Notes: generated by a model from the sequence alone, not told the origin. A stretch of DNA of 64,000 nt from Hexactinellida sp. DTS-2022 (GCA_028753945.1 JAPNXP010000010.1:313042-377041); one strand, 5' to 3'. Shown: positions 8,099-23,259, counted from the first letter of the stretch. Made by a program: numbers and translations.

Positions 8099-11000
8099 AT
8101 GGCGGAAAAAATAACACTGACAGAAATAGGAATAGCTACACATTCCAAAAAACGCAGGATTTCTGAAGATACTATTGCTATTTCTACAATTAATATAGAC
8201 ATAGCCAGAGTACAAATATCAGATGATATTTTCACCCAGGAATTATCTGATATACCTCTGATACCACATACACAAGGTAAGAACTATTTAATAATACGTT
8301 TTGTTAATGTGCTATCCTGTTTTGATTAAAATACAGTTTCACATTTTTTAATACCTTATGTAAATTATTATCCTTAAACCCGTTGGAAACACAGTCAACC
8401 AGTGGTATGGGCCCGGGGGGGCCCGGGACGCCCCAAAATTTCCTGTGCCCCACCCTTTTTTAATGGCTTGTCCCGAGAAAACATTGATCTGGTCACTAAC
8501 TACGACACTCTGTGCCCCCCCAGAATGTATTCAAGCACGACGCCACTGCAGTCAACTCCGCTTAATTGAATCAAACTATCCTTGGAATTAAGCGGAGTTG
8601 ACTATTGAAATTTCAACTAGATCATGATGATGATGATGAAGACTGTAACTGTAGAGAAACAGGTTTAACAGAGATCGATTTAACTATTTCACAACTCGAC
8701 CAATATATACGACTATTAATTGAAAAGTCTCAAGTTTGGAAATTACTAGACACGAACTATGTTATCATCACCGATTTTGACATTACACAAGGTATAGTAC
8801 AAATTTATATTACAATAATGAAAGTCAAAATACAAGATTTATATTAAACATGTTTATATATAGGGAAGATTTTCCTGGTGAAGAAGAAAATCGTGATTGA
8901 TGATGCTTTAGGAAGATGCTATTATTGCCTGAATAGCATTTGTCTCCACCTACAAGCATTCCAGCAATGTTCAGATAATAATGCTGTCGATCCATACGAA
9001 GCTTCCAAGTCAAAGGAAATTGTTTACTTTCAACATAACAACAAGTTTATTTTTCTGATCGACAATGATACATTTCATTGCTTCTATTGCAAAAATCGTT
9101 ATTGGATATGCGATACCTGTCCTAAAAACTGCAATATGTTATCAATTGTTAAATCACTTACTCAAAATAGTAATGATGCAAGTGATATACGCCTACATAA
9201 CCCAATTAAATATCCAACTATATCCACTCAGCTAATACCCACTACTCTCGATGATAAACTCACCCGTGTATATACACAGCAACTATCTGAAGGAATCCAA
9301 TTGCCTACACTTCTCCAACCAGAAATTCAATACTGTGCCTTAAGTTATCAATTCAAAACAGTTCTTGAAAGGACTGGTATAATCATCTACACAGAAAACG
9401 AAGTTTTGGAATTCAAGGATCTTAAAGGTAAATACATGACATATAATTTTGTATTTTTCTTCATGAATTGGTATAAACTATATTACCTTTAGTATTCAGT
9501 TCTACTTGTAATGGGCCTTGCCAGTGCAAAGCAGTTGTTGATGGACAAAGTAACCTATTACTAAATATCAACAACAGGTATTTCGTACATTATGGATTGA
9601 TCTACGAATATAGTGAGCTGCTCACTAACTCAAGAACGACATTATATGGATACTTAAGGTAATTAAGATTCACTATAACAACTTATTTTAAAATATTGTT
9701 TCATAATAATAATTTTAATATAGTGCTAAAAATAGCAAGTTTCAAAGAATGGGGAGAAAGTACAAGTTTCATTATCACATATTTAAACATGCATGGAATG
9801 CGTATCTAAGAACGGCGGATATTAATTACCAACTACTTTTCACTTGTCCCATGTGTAAAGACAAACCCGATGTCATTATCCTGGATGGTATAGCCATGGG
9901 TACAACAAAGGCTATACCAGAATTATATTATCACCAAATTGACGACACTCAGCGATATCCGCTAGTACCCTTCTCTGAAAGGACATTTCTATTCAAGCAA
10001 GATATAAAACAAAAACTTAAGAAACTTTGTGAAACTGGATTAGCTGGAGCAGTGTTCAAAAGTGTAATCGAGTCAATCCCCAAAGAGTTCGCAAATTATA
10101 TTGTTTATACTACTGGTATACTTGAAAATAACATGATTCATGTTTGCCCAGATTATCCTGATGCCAGAAGTATGATTCAGCTTCTTTGTCGATCTGAGCC
10201 TTTAACAGGTTTATTTCAATTTTCTCTATTAAGCAATGATGAAAAAAAGGCAATTACTTTGCTATCCGAAGGAAAATCCATACATAAAGATGAATTAGCT
10301 TCAATATTTCTAAGAATGTACAATTTAGAGAAATTAATAAGCTCGATTTCACCTGTGACTGTTGGCAAAAATCATTGTAAGCTACATCCAATGGTTGCCT
10401 CCCTCTTACATTTAATACTGATTCAAATCGACAGCCTCTTTAAACGAACAAGCCGAAAAATTATCGAATACACACCTTCTCTCAGTGACTATTTCAATTA
10501 CTTTCCTTGCTTTTCTAAGCACTATAAGTAAGAAATAACTTTAATGTTGGAATTATCACTTATTGCCTACATCCTCTCTAGATTACCTTTATATGTTTCA
10601 GAATCAGTAGACATTCCTGAGAGATGTTCAAAAACTTACCCTAAACATCCAAATTTCTCACCCGGTATAGTAATAATAGCTTGCAAGCATCGAATTTGTT
10701 ACGGTTTCCAAATACTGCGACAACGAGAATCTACAGTTGGAGTTTTTAACTTACTCCTCTCACTGTTCAAAACACAACCAAGCGTTATAATTTATGACAA
10801 TGCTTGTAACTTGCACAAGACCTGTATGATGAGGTGAGTAATTCTAGGTGAGACAATTCTATTATGTATATATACAATGTATTATATGCCAAATGAGAAC
10901 ATGAAATATCACTATTAATATTTTTACTTAAATAATATGTTTATTAATCATTTACATTTAAATTGACCACTAAAAATCTAGAAAACCCTATGGAGTCTGG

Positions 11001-11335
11001 ACACTCCCAAATTTAATTTTATAAAATTTTAAGGATGGATAATTAGATTTTACACTAATTTTCTATCAAGAGATCCAAAGCTGTTCAAGAATACAACATT
11101 TCTAATTGATAGATTTCACTACAGAAACCACAAATGCAATATTTCATATTCTATGAAGTATATCAAAACACCTGAATTCGACAACATCAACTCACAATCA
11201 TGTGAACAAATATTTTCTTCGTTGAGGAGAATTGAAACACAAATCGCTTACATGCGTATAGAAAATGTATTCTATAACACGAGGTATTTCCTAGCTGACC
11301 TCAACAAAAAATACAGATGCAAACTCGAACACTAA
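8099..11335 (+). CDS. KDZ-superfamily transposase (spliced, 799 aa)
   Basis: I assemble seven exons: 8099-8276, 8621-8791, 8864-9427, 9493-9658, 9724-10527, 10582-10833 and 11071-11335. All have GT-AG introns and matching phases, giving one open frame of 799 codons. Hallmarks in order: Cys-rich zinc clusters (CYYCLNSICLH; CFYCKNRYWICDTC; CNGPCQC), then CPMCKDKPDVIILDG, FPCFSKHYK, then ITIxCxHxICYGF-like IIACKHRICYGF, YDNACNLH, FLIDRFHYRNH and a C-terminal NSQSCEQIFSSLRRIETQIAYM. This order is the KDZ transposase core. The protein is expected to cut and paste the element by acting on the repeat-array termini. The first intron contains a family B element. No stop or frameshift was found, so it may be functional. 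Confidence 0.82.
8548..8604. repeat. Family B inverted-repeat element (short copy)
   Basis: CAGTCAACTCCGCTTAATT at the left and TTAAGCGGAGTTGACTA at the right form a near-perfect hairpin inside the first transposase intron. Longer relatives lie at 19027-19132 and 51412-51516. Confidence 0.65.
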
Positions 11336-11435
11336 TAGGTTTATTTATATATTTCAATTATTGAATACACTATTGCATACGTATATCTTATTTTAGTAAA
11401 GAATATAAAATATAACCTAAGTATGTGGAGAGTAA

Positions 11436-13453
11436 TTATTTTATTTTCGTGCGACAATTTGCGCATTCAAAAGTAGCTACCTTTGCTTGGGTACTTGGTA
11501 ATCCAACACAATCCTTATGGTACCATTTCTTGCACCTAGGACATTCTACCATAAAGGGAAATGAGTAAGCAGGTAGCCTACAGAAACAATATAGCTCGAT
11601 GTTGTATTGAGTGAGTAAATTGGTCCTAATTTTCGATTTAAGCCTCGTGTTGGTAATATTTGGGAATGCTGTTACTATTTCGCTCCTGAAGATTTTACTA
11701 AGGTGTTCCCTCATTTTATTTTGTCTTCACCTCAGCAAAGTGGGATCCTGTCCCATTGCTAAAGCAGTACATACGGCTATTGAAAAAAGCCCACAATCGG
11801 CTCCCCCTCGTTGTTGCTGTATGGTGGCTACATTTATACTAAGATTGCCTCTTTCCCTCCGATATAGTAGAGCTAATTGCGTATCTAACTCTTCGCTTGT
11901 TGACTCCATAAATAAAGAGTCATATAGGGTAACCTTTTGTTCTGCGTCTACTTGTGAACATACCCAGTGGAGTTGTCCATCATGATGGATTTGCAAACTT
12001 TCAAGGGGTGCTTTAATAAACTGCCGTTTCTAAATACGTACATATAACTAGTTGAACACACTTTAGGCATATCCTTGAATTCAATTTTACTTACCTGCGA
12101 AAGAATTGTGTCCTGCAAACCCAGTACATGAGGATATCTGTTCTTGAGAATATCCTAAGTAAAATAAAGTTGAATCTCCATAATAATCATTATCATTATT
12201 TGTAAAATAATTTCTCCAGAATGTTTGAGGAACTGGTACTATGGCATAGAAGTTTAGTTTATTATATCTAGGAGCAAGTTTTAAGATCGAAGCAAAATTA
12301 TCACGCCTCCAAAACCTTGTGATTAAACTTATTTTTATTAAAACGATAATAAACTAGTAAAACAGGAAATATATAATTGAAAACTTACACAAAATGCGTT
12401 GATAGTGACATCTGTAAGGAAAATGTTTGGATCCGCAAGCTCAGCTAAAGAAATTGCTAACACATTCTCCGTTATGATACGGGTAGGTACAATAGCTATT
12501 GGATATAGCGGCTTTGCCCCACATAACTCAGCCAGTGTATTTTTAAGCTGTGGTTTAGTGTCAGTGAAATCAGCTTGCGAATGATTTTTGTTGTGTAGAT
12601 GAAAAAATGATTCACTAGACGTGTCCACATCAGTTTGATCGCATGTTTGGATAATTTCATTGTTAATCTGAACAGGAGAGGATTGCATTGAGTGATAGGA
12701 TTGAATACTCAGATTATCTTCAATTAAATTAGGCAAAGGTGGATCACTGATGTCATAAATTTCAACATTATCTTCAATATCATCATTGTTTTTCTCCATC
12801 ATTGTTGGTAAATTGCCATCAATATTAGTTTGATAGGATTTGTATGATTGTAAGAGTTTTCTTAATACTGTCTTGGTGTATTTCTGTTTATATATATTCT
12901 TGAAAGGGATCTCCTTCAACCACCAATGTGGCTGTAGTTCCGGGTGTCCCCAATAATTTCTCGATTTTCCTGATAATAAAGAGTTAACAATGTAGGTTTA
13001 GAAAGTCAGAGATAGATAAAATATTATGTAGAATATGCTGCAAACATGAACTGACGAACATAGTACAGTGTACGTTATTATGTGTACATTTACGTTCATA
13101 AATGGTACAGATGTAATTACCATGATCTCCTTACCAGTTGATTTTTGAGTCACCCATGATATTAATCTCCTGAGAGTAGGAACATTGTGTTTCATGACAT
13201 CTCCCTCGATCATGTCCATTAGTTCTGAATCATGTGCCGGCTTTGAAATTTCAATCTCACGGGTGAAAGCTAACTTTTTCCAGATTGTTTGCTTATTAGC
13301 AATAACATGGGATTTGTATGACTCTGTTCCTAATACAGACAAATTACCCCTCCAGGTGAAGACTACGCCCACTGATTCTCCTGTAACCTTTCTGAAGTTT
13401 TTAAGAGTGGCTACAAGCATCTGTCTTGCATTTGATTTTGACATCCGAGGCAT
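11436..13453 (-). CDS. Ulp1 (C48) SUMO-type protease with C-terminal PHD finger; one in-frame UGA
   Basis: Exons on the minus strand: 13453-13135, 12969-12389, 12154-12095 and 12029-11436, joined in phase. The N-terminal part includes HPELQPHWWLKEIPF. The protease domain has H341 (HWV), D357 (LYDSL), the QQQ oxyanion stretch (391-393) and nucleophile C399 (GGADCGLFSIA), so the C48 triad is complete. A UGA at 11727-11729 ends the frame after 420 aa. The same frame then continues through KMREHL and a PHD finger (CFCRLP...CPRCKKWYHKDCVGLP...CANC) to 11436, 517 codons if read through. It is convergent with the transposase, ends 100 bp apart, and is a passenger gene of the KDZ element. The UGA may be a disabling mutation. 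Confidence 0.75.
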
Positions 13454-13620
13454 TTCGATTAGTGGAAATTATTTCGGTGATCATTATTTTAATTAATGGA
13501 GAAGTATTTATTCACTTTATCTCTAGGCCTAAACAATGCGAAACAACACCCCAATTTGCATTTTTATCATATCCTTTGATTTTCAGATCTGTTGGTATTT
13601 ATAACTTATAAATAGATTGT

Positions 13621-13805
13621 CACATGTGTTGTGTACTTTTAAGGCACATGTGTTGTGTACTTTTAAGGCACATGTGTTGTGTACTTTTAAGGCACATGTG
13701 TTGTGTACCTAAGGCACATGTGTTGTGTACCTAAGGCACATGTGTTGTGTACCTAAGGCACATGTGTTGTGTACCTAAGGCACATGTGTCATGTACTTTT
13801 CAATA
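13621..13805. repeat. Right inverted array of ~22-bp repeats (KDZ element terminus)
   Basis: Reverse-complement copies of the left array, about eight units of AAGGCACATGTGTTGTGTAC with 'ctttt' or 'cct' joints, ending in CATGTACTTTTCAATA. The outer units carry the 'cctaag' joint, as on the left, so the two arrays are true inverted termini rather than independent satellites. Confidence 0.9.
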
Positions 13806-13939
13806 TATGCTGAATTTGTATCTTTTGTAAATATATTTTAACGTTACTTCACCATTAGTATCCTATTATTTATACGTAGTTAAAATTAATTAATTACTGG
13901 TATATTCATTATATAATTTGCTTTAGCTCTCTTTCAGTA

Positions 13940-14203
13940 ATGTTTGCTGATATTCTAAAGGCAGTGGTTATTGTAGTCCTGGGTTTAGTTATAACTCTGG
14001 CGTTCCTTATTTTGGGTTGGTACATTCTTTGGAAAGTGTTCTTTTCGCGATTTTCTTTCCTCCGAGAGTTGATATTAGGTCAAGAGTTGGATTCTCTCCC
14101 GAGAAAGACATCTGGCAAAGACATTTCTCTCTCAGCGAGAAGTGACATACGAACTGAAAGAATTAGTTTATCTAAAAGGAAAATGCAGAATGTTACCTTC
14201 TAA
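13940..14203 (+). CDS. SMIM13: Small single-pass membrane protein, SMIM13-like
   Basis: 87 aa in one exon. One hydrophobic segment (residues ~7-33, ILKAVVIVVLGLVITLAF) is followed by GWYILWKVFFSRFSFLRELI, which matches the conserved GWYxxWxxFxSxFxFLREL block of SMIM13. The C-terminal half is polar and basic, likely cytosolic. The function of SMIM13 is unknown in any animal. The assignment depends on this short block and on the matching length. It lies just outside the KDZ insertion. Confidence 0.72.
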   Translation: MFADILKAVVIVVLGLVITLAFLILGWYILWKVFFSRFSFLRELILGQELDSLPRKTSGKDISLSARSDIRTERISLSKRKMQNVTF

Positions 14204-14625
14204 ACCATCACTTTGTATGCATCACTTGTGAGATAATTCAGCCATTTTACTGTGAATATCTATTGATAGCTGTCTAATATTACACATTTATTATTTATTT
14301 TGTTTATTACAGAATTTAGTCTGTTTTTCATAAAAACAGCTACGTAGTATGTACATAATTTTCCGTTTTTTTAAAATTCCCTGTTATGCAACAACCACTT
14401 TGATTTAATTAACAGGATTTGGATAATTAAGGTGTTAGTAACTTAGTATCCATTTGAAATTTCACAGATTCGAGTCATGCCGCAATTCAGTTTTATGGCA
14501 TTTCTGGATTGTAAGGTTATAAACATCTAGCACAAATTTCAGAGCCAGATATTCGATATTTTTAATGAGTCACTTTTTGGTAGCTTCAAGTACCTAAGGT
14601 TTCCGTATGATTCCGTGTCCTTGAA

Positions 14626-14813
14626 TACACAGTGGTGTTCGCGTAATAGCAAGTCACATTTTGTGAGATTTTTGCTTACTAATAAGCGAACTTGCTATTA
14701 GAGGAACAGAATTAACATTAAATGCTCGCTTGGGGACTGAAAATAAGTTGATAACTTGCTAATAGAGCAATATTATATATATATATATTGTTATTAGGCG
14801 AACACCACTGTAC
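14626..14813. repeat. Family C inverted-repeat element (pogo-like MITE)
   Basis: Starts ACAGTGGTGTTCGCGTAAT and ends ATTAGGCGAACACCACTGT, inverted and flanked by TA. Other copies are at 26835-27087 and 52343-52510, with a degraded end near 17106. It fills most of the spacer between SMIM13 and VTI1. Confidence 0.78.
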
Positions 14814-14862
14814 TTACCAATTACCAATACGTACTAATTCTATGGGTTAGATATTCAGAGCA

Positions 14863-15522
14863 ATGTCCCTATTCGATAACTATGAGCAGCAGTTCGCTAC
14901 AACCACGACAGATGCCACTATCCGTATAAACAGGATACAGGAGCTGTCTGGGACTGACAAGGCCAGTGTAGTCGCTCAGGTCGAGAGCTGTCTCGGAGAT
15001 GCCAAGGACCTCGTAGACCAAATGGAGATAACTATGCTAGAATGCCCACCCGAACTCAGGCCTGATCTACAAAAGCGAATCTCCACTTACAAGATAGAGC
15101 TGAAGAGACTGCGAAAAGAGTTCGAAAAAGCGCAGAAAGACGAGCGAGAGACTCGTACCACGCAGCGTGCGAGTGGGATAACCACTACCTCGCATGACCA
15201 CAAGAACATAGTAACTGGAAACGAAGACATCCTGGATAAGTCTGCTAAGCACTTAGAGCGGGGTCAGAGGATAGTGGTACAAACAGAAGAGATAGGCCTA
15301 GATGTTATGACGGACCTCAGGGGTCAAAGAGACACCATAGAACGGTCCATAGACAGAATGAGAGGTGTTAAAATAGATCTGAGTCAAAGTTCGCGGATTC
15401 TCTCACGCATGAAGCTACGTATCTACCAGAACCGATTTATTCTTATTATCGGTGTGATTGTGTTGATATGCCTGTTAGTGTTGGTTATATTCGTTATAGT
15501 AAAAAGTAAGATTGGCAAGTAA
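14863..15522 (+). CDS. VTI1A: Qb-SNARE VTI1
   Basis: 219 aa in one exon. The N-terminal three-helix domain (1-100; DNYEQQFATTT, then SCLGDAKDLVDQMEITMLECPPELR and YKIELKRLRKEFEKAQ) is that of VTI1. The SNARE helix (~125-190) contains VQTEEIGLDVMTDLRGQRDTIERS, with the central Q of RGQRD as the zero-layer residue, and SSRILSRM. A C-terminal anchor (193-215) ends in a short basic tail. VTI1 acts in Golgi, endosome and vacuole/lysosome fusion. The sequence does not settle VTI1A against VTI1B; the DLRGQR zero layer and overall length suit either, and one gene may serve both roles. Confidence 0.87.
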   Translation: MSLFDNYEQQFATTTTDATIRINRIQELSGTDKASVVAQVESCLGDAKDLVDQMEITMLECPPELRPDLQKRISTYKIELKRLRKEFEKAQKDERETRTTQRASGITTTSHDHKNIVTGNEDILDKSAKHLERGQRIVVQTEEIGLDVMTDLRGQRDTIERSIDRMRGVKIDLSQSSRILSRMKLRIYQNRFILIIGVIVLICLLVLVIFVIVKSKIGK

Positions 15523-15734
15523 GTGAATGGAGCTTTCCTGTGTATATTGACTAGTTATTAGTTATCAAATGCTAACTTGTATAGAAATATATTTTTATAT
15601 TTTAATTAATAATTATCCTACGGATTACCTGGGGTCAAAGGTATAAATAGAAGAAAACACTTTCACTTTCATTTGAATTTCAATAAACTTCAACATTCCT
15701 GGGATTCCGCGAGTTTTAATTAAGATTAATTTGA

Positions 15735-19586
<3,852 letters not shown>

Positions 19587-19773
19587 AATTATTTAACCGG
19601 CAATTAATATTCAGTTATCAACTCGAACAGTGGACTGTATGTGACTAATTATAGGTTCAGTGGTGATTATATTGTAAATAGATATACCGTATTTTAGCTA
19701 TCCAATTGAGTCTGAATTTTCTTAACTATAACTCAATTATAAATTCCTATTAAATTAAGGGGATTACTAACTA

Positions 19774-20063
19774 TCGGCCAACACTTTTCTAATACAGTGG
19801 ATGCCGGTTATAAGCACATCGTCGGGAACTGCACTTACTGTGCTTATAACCGACATGTTCTTATAACCGACATAAATTATATAGGGTATATGGCAACCGT
19901 TTTCCAACATAGTGTTCTTATATCCGATATGTTCTTATAACCGGTGTGCTTATATCCGACATCTACTGTATACAAAACCAAATTCGCAAAGGTGAATTTT
20001 TGTTGTTGAAACGACCTTGCCAGTGCCTGAAAATTACATTTAAAATGTGTTGGCCGATATAAG
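19774..20063. repeat. Family F inverted-repeat element split by a family A element
   Basis: TATCGGCCAACACTTTT (19774) pairs with AAATGTGTTGGCCGATA (ending about 20061). A family A element occupies 19793-19970 inside it (TACAGTGGATGCCGGTTATA to GACATCTACTGTA). An unsplit family F copy of about 120 bp lies at 35532-35651, and a lone right end at 14-33. Confidence 0.7.
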
Positions 20064-20108
20064 TAATTCCTAAGTTAAATTAGTTGATGTATTAATCAAC
20101 TCTGATAC

Positions 20109-22982
20109 ATGTTTCGCAAGGAGAACACTTTCGTTAAGAAGACCCGTAGAGGCGCTATTGTAAAGGTAGTGAGAGAGCATTACATCAGAGACGACATATG
20201 GTGCGGGGTTGCCGGATGCCGCGAGTGCAAGGGGGACCCTGTTCTCCTCCCACAAGCCGCGGAACCTAACACCTCAGTCCCCTCTCCCTACCTCATCGTG
20301 CTAGACACGAATGTAGTGCTACACCACCCGGACTTCCTAGAGAACAGAGCTATACATGACGTCATAGTGCCTCAGAGCGTGCAGGAGGAAGTCAAACACA
20401 GAAACCAAATGGCGTACACGCGGCTCAGACAGATTATCGACCAGAAATCTGCCAATAAGCGCTTCTACGTATTTCTAAACAAACACCACTTAATGACGTA
20501 CTCGGAGCAATCAAACGAGACGCCTAATAACTACAACGATAGGCTGATCAGACAAGTCTGCACTTTTTACCAGCAACACGTCAACTGCAATATTATCCTA
20601 CTCTCAGATGACCGGGAGAATCGCGAAAAAGCCGTCTCAGAGCACGGAATTGTGTCCCTCAGCACTCGCGAATACATACACGGGCTGGGGGAGACGCACC
20701 ATTCGCTTCTAGACTACCTGTCAAAAACCGCAGAAATGGAAGTAGACACAGGCCCTAAAACAAAGCTCACATACCCAGAGCATATAAAGCCGTCCCAACT
20801 AAAAGCTGGGATAAGAGACAATAAGTTAGTGCAGGGAAGATACGAAGCTAATAGGAATAATTACAGAGAGGGATTCGTTAACTGTATGATGGGTGGACAG
20901 CAGGAAGATATATTTATCTGCGGAATTATAAATATTAACAGGGCTATCCATGGTGATGTTGTGGCGGTTGAAATATTTCCTGAGAGCGAATGGCAATCTC
21001 CCTCAATGGTAGTCATGGAGGACAAGAGCGTGGGACCGGATGTGACCCTAGATGAGGACGCTAAGGGAACTGAGTCAAGTGCTAAGAGTAAGATTACCGG
21101 AAAGGTAGTAGGAATAATACAGGAGAGTAAGAGAGAGTTCTGCGGCGTACTATTGTACTCTGATTATTTCGCTCATAGTCTGCATCACATGTTTGCTCCT
21201 GACAACAGAGCGATACCAAAGGTATGCGTTGAGACCCGGCAATCTAAGGAGCTTAAGGGTCAGAGGATAATAGTTAGGATAGACACATGGCCACGCAACA
21301 GTAGATACCCCCACGGACATCTTATGAAGATGATTGGTGCAGTAGGAGATAAAGACGTTGAAAATGAGGTCATCATGCGTGAACACGATATCCTATTCGA
21401 TCCGTTTTCAGCCGCTGTGCTCTTGGAGCTGCCTAAGCTCCCTTGGAATGTGTCGCAGGAAGAATTCGCGCGTCGGAAGGACTTGAGAGAGATTCCTGTA
21501 TGTAGCGTAGATCCGCAAGGCTGCACTGACATTGATGACGCGCTGCACTGCACGCCTATACCAGGCACAAACTGTGTGGAGATAGGAGTGCATATAGCAG
21601 ATGTGTCGCATTTCATTCGTCCCAAGTCGTTGCTAGACGCCGAGGCAGCCCGTAGAGGCACTACGGTGTACCTAGCTGACAAACGTATCGATATGGTACC
21701 AGAGCTGCTCTCCAGTAACCTCTGCTCTCTCATACAGGGAGAGGAGAGACTGGCATTCTCTGTCGTATGGAAAATAGACCCTGAAACCGCGGAAATAGTT
21801 GATACCACTTTCGCGAAATCTGTGATTCGGTCGCAAGCAGCTCTCAGCTACGAGACGGCCCAGAGCTGGATTGATGACGTAACGCGAAGCGACCCCATTA
21901 CTCAGGGCTTACGGCAGCTCAATGCAATAGCAAAAAAGCTGAAACGGAAACGGATTGAGAAAGGTGCGCTTATTCTCGCCTCCCCGGAAATACGATTCCT
22001 CGTCGACTCAGAGACGCATGACCCTATAACCCTAGTTAGCAAACAAGAGCTCGATACAAACTCTATGGTAGAAGAGTTCATGCTATTAGCTAACGTGTCT
22101 ACTGCCATACAAACGTACTCCTACTTCCCGAAGTGCGCAATCCTAAGACGACACCCGGCCCCGCCCGAACACAACTTCACACCTCTCCTAAGAGCTACCG
22201 AAAGCCGCGGTATCAACATAGACATCAGTTCTGCTAAGTCTCTAAGTGAGTCCCTACAGTCATGCGCTATACCCGACAACCCGTACTCCAACACACTGCT
22301 TAAGATCCTAACCACCAGGTGCATGCAGCAAGCCAAGTACTTCTGTTCTGGAACTATGAGCAGAGCAGAGTTCTACCACTTCGGCTTAGCCAACGAGATA
22401 TACACGCACTTCACTTCTCCCATTAGGAGGTACCCGGATATTCTGGTGCACAGGCTGCTGGCCGCCTCCATTGGTGCGGATCCCCCCGACAGTAGTCTGA
22501 GCGATGAGAAAACCGCGTTCGATCGTTGCTATAATTGTAATATTAGACACTCCAACGCACAGAGAGTTGGCAGGGCAAGCGTAGAGCTCAATACAGTTAT
22601 TCTCCTGAAGGGTGTCACCTGTCGAGAGGAAGCCTACGTCACGCAGGTCAAACAGAATGCCGTACGCGTGCTAGTGCCAAAGTACGGGTATGAAGGATTT
22701 GTGTTCTTCGATACTAGAGACACAGGGCTGTTGTTGGAGTATGATGACGAGTGGCTAAAGCTAACTATTAACGGTACAGTTAAAATCGCGGTTTTTGACA
22801 GGTTATTAGTTGAAATTAAAGTCGTAGAACCGGATGTCCAACATCAGCGAATTCAGTTGACACTTGTCGAGCCATCCATTCCAGAACTAGTCCCTCCTAC
22901 AGGTAATAAACAAGTAAACAACAACAATAATAATAACGAAGAACCACCTATACCATTACCAAAGAAATTTAAGCAAATTTGA
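20109..22982 (+). CDS. DIS3: Exosome ribonuclease DIS3 (RRP44)
   Basis: 957 aa in one exon, the usual DIS3 length. Order: N-terminal Cys cluster (CGVAGCRECKG, ~36-46), PIN endonuclease domain (LDTNVVLHH ... LSDDRENRE, ~65-190) with acidic residues kept, two cold-shock/OB domains (~220-440), the RNB exonuclease domain starting at VCSVDPQGCTDIDDALHC (~470), where the four clustered Asp residues coordinate Mg, then FTSPIRRYPDILVHRLLA, and a C-terminal S1 domain. The presence of PIN and of the Cys cluster separates it from DIS3L2. It should be the processive 3'-5' and endonucleolytic subunit of the exosome. The C-terminus ends with a poly-Asn run and a basic tail, PLPKKFKQI. Confidence 0.95.
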   Translation: MFRKENTFVKKTRRGAIVKVVREHYIRDDIWCGVAGCRECKGDPVLLPQAAEPNTSVPSPYLIVLDTNVVLHHPDFLENRAIHDVIVPQSVQEEVKHRNQMAYTRLRQIIDQKSANKRFYVFLNKHHLMTYSEQSNETPNNYNDRLIRQVCTFYQQHVNCNIILLSDDRENREKAVSEHGIVSLSTREYIHGLGETHHSLLDYLSKTAEMEVDTGPKTKLTYPEHIKPSQLKAGIRDNKLVQGRYEANRNNYREGFVNCMMGGQQEDIFICGIININRAIHGDVVAVEIFPESEWQSPSMVVMEDKSVGPDVTLDEDAKGTESSAKSKITGKVVGIIQESKREFCGVLLYSDYFAHSLHHMFAPDNRAIPKVCVETRQSKELKGQRIIVRIDTWPRNSRYPHGHLMKMIGAVGDKDVENEVIMREHDILFDPFSAAVLLELPKLPWNVSQEEFARRKDLREIPVCSVDPQGCTDIDDALHCTPIPGTNCVEIGVHIADVSHFIRPKSLLDAEAARRGTTVYLADKRIDMVPELLSSNLCSLIQGEERLAFSVVWKIDPETAEIVDTTFAKSVIRSQAALSYETAQSWIDDVTRSDPITQGLRQLNAIAKKLKRKRIEKGALILASPEIRFLVDSETHDPITLVSKQELDTNSMVEEFMLLANVSTAIQTYSYFPKCAILRRHPAPPEHNFTPLLRATESRGINIDISSAKSLSESLQSCAIPDNPYSNTLLKILTTRCMQQAKYFCSGTMSRAEFYHFGLANEIYTHFTSPIRRYPDILVHRLLAASIGADPPDSSLSDEKTAFDRCYNCNIRHSNAQRVGRASVELNTVILLKGVTCREEAYVTQVKQNAVRVLVPKYGYEGFVFFDTRDTGLLLEYDDEWLKLTINGTVKIAVFDRLLVEIKVVEPDVQHQRIQLTLVEPSIPELVPPTGNKQVNNNNNNNEEPPIPLPKKFKQI

Positions 22983-23029
22983 TATAATTACTTTTAATAC
23001 TGAATAAGATTTATCGGTTTTCTATATAG

Positions 23030-23180
23030 TAGACTCTCGTCAAGGATGGTTAAATTCCCTTAGCCTATTCTAAAAGTGACTCTGACTAATAATACGAACA
23101 TACGAACATACTGCAAATAATTTCGACGGTCCACTATTTCGACAGTTTTCGACAGTTAATATTAACGAGAATCAACTGTA
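23030..23180. repeat. Degraded inverted-repeat element upstream of SH3BP5
   Basis: TAGTAGACTCTCGTCAAGGA at the left and TTAACGAGAATCAACTGTAG at the right are imperfect inverted ends resembling the pogo-like families; a similar left end occurs at 18004. Confidence 0.5.
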
Positions 23181-23259
23181 GTTACATTCCAACATACTAT
23201 TCTCTCTTCTAAGCACGAATATAAATCCTATCCAAACTATTTATAAGACAATTAGTTTA

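Larger units (their letters stand above)
6183..13809. mobile_element. KDZ-type DNA transposon, 7.6 kb, with tandem-repeat inverted termini
   Basis: The direct repeat CTGAATTTG at 6174-6182 and 13810-13818 is a perfect 9-bp target duplication. Inside it the ends are inverted copies (TATTGAAAAGTACATG at the left, CATGTACTTTTCAATA at the right), followed by inverted arrays of ~22-bp units. The element carries a spliced transposase gene (8099-11335, +) and a convergent Ulp1/PHD gene (11436-13453, -). Both stay open except for one UGA in the second gene. A hAT element (6484-7811) has inserted between the left array and the transposase. The assignment to the Kyakuja-Dileera-Zisupton superfamily rests on the transposase motifs; the subgroup is not decided. 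Confidence 0.85.

Noticed and set aside
11708..11728. A 21-nt mini-intron (AG|GTGAAG ... ATGAG|G) that would remove the UGA in the Ulp1/PHD gene
   Set aside because: It would be in frame, but 21 nt is far below animal intron size, and there is no room for a branch point.
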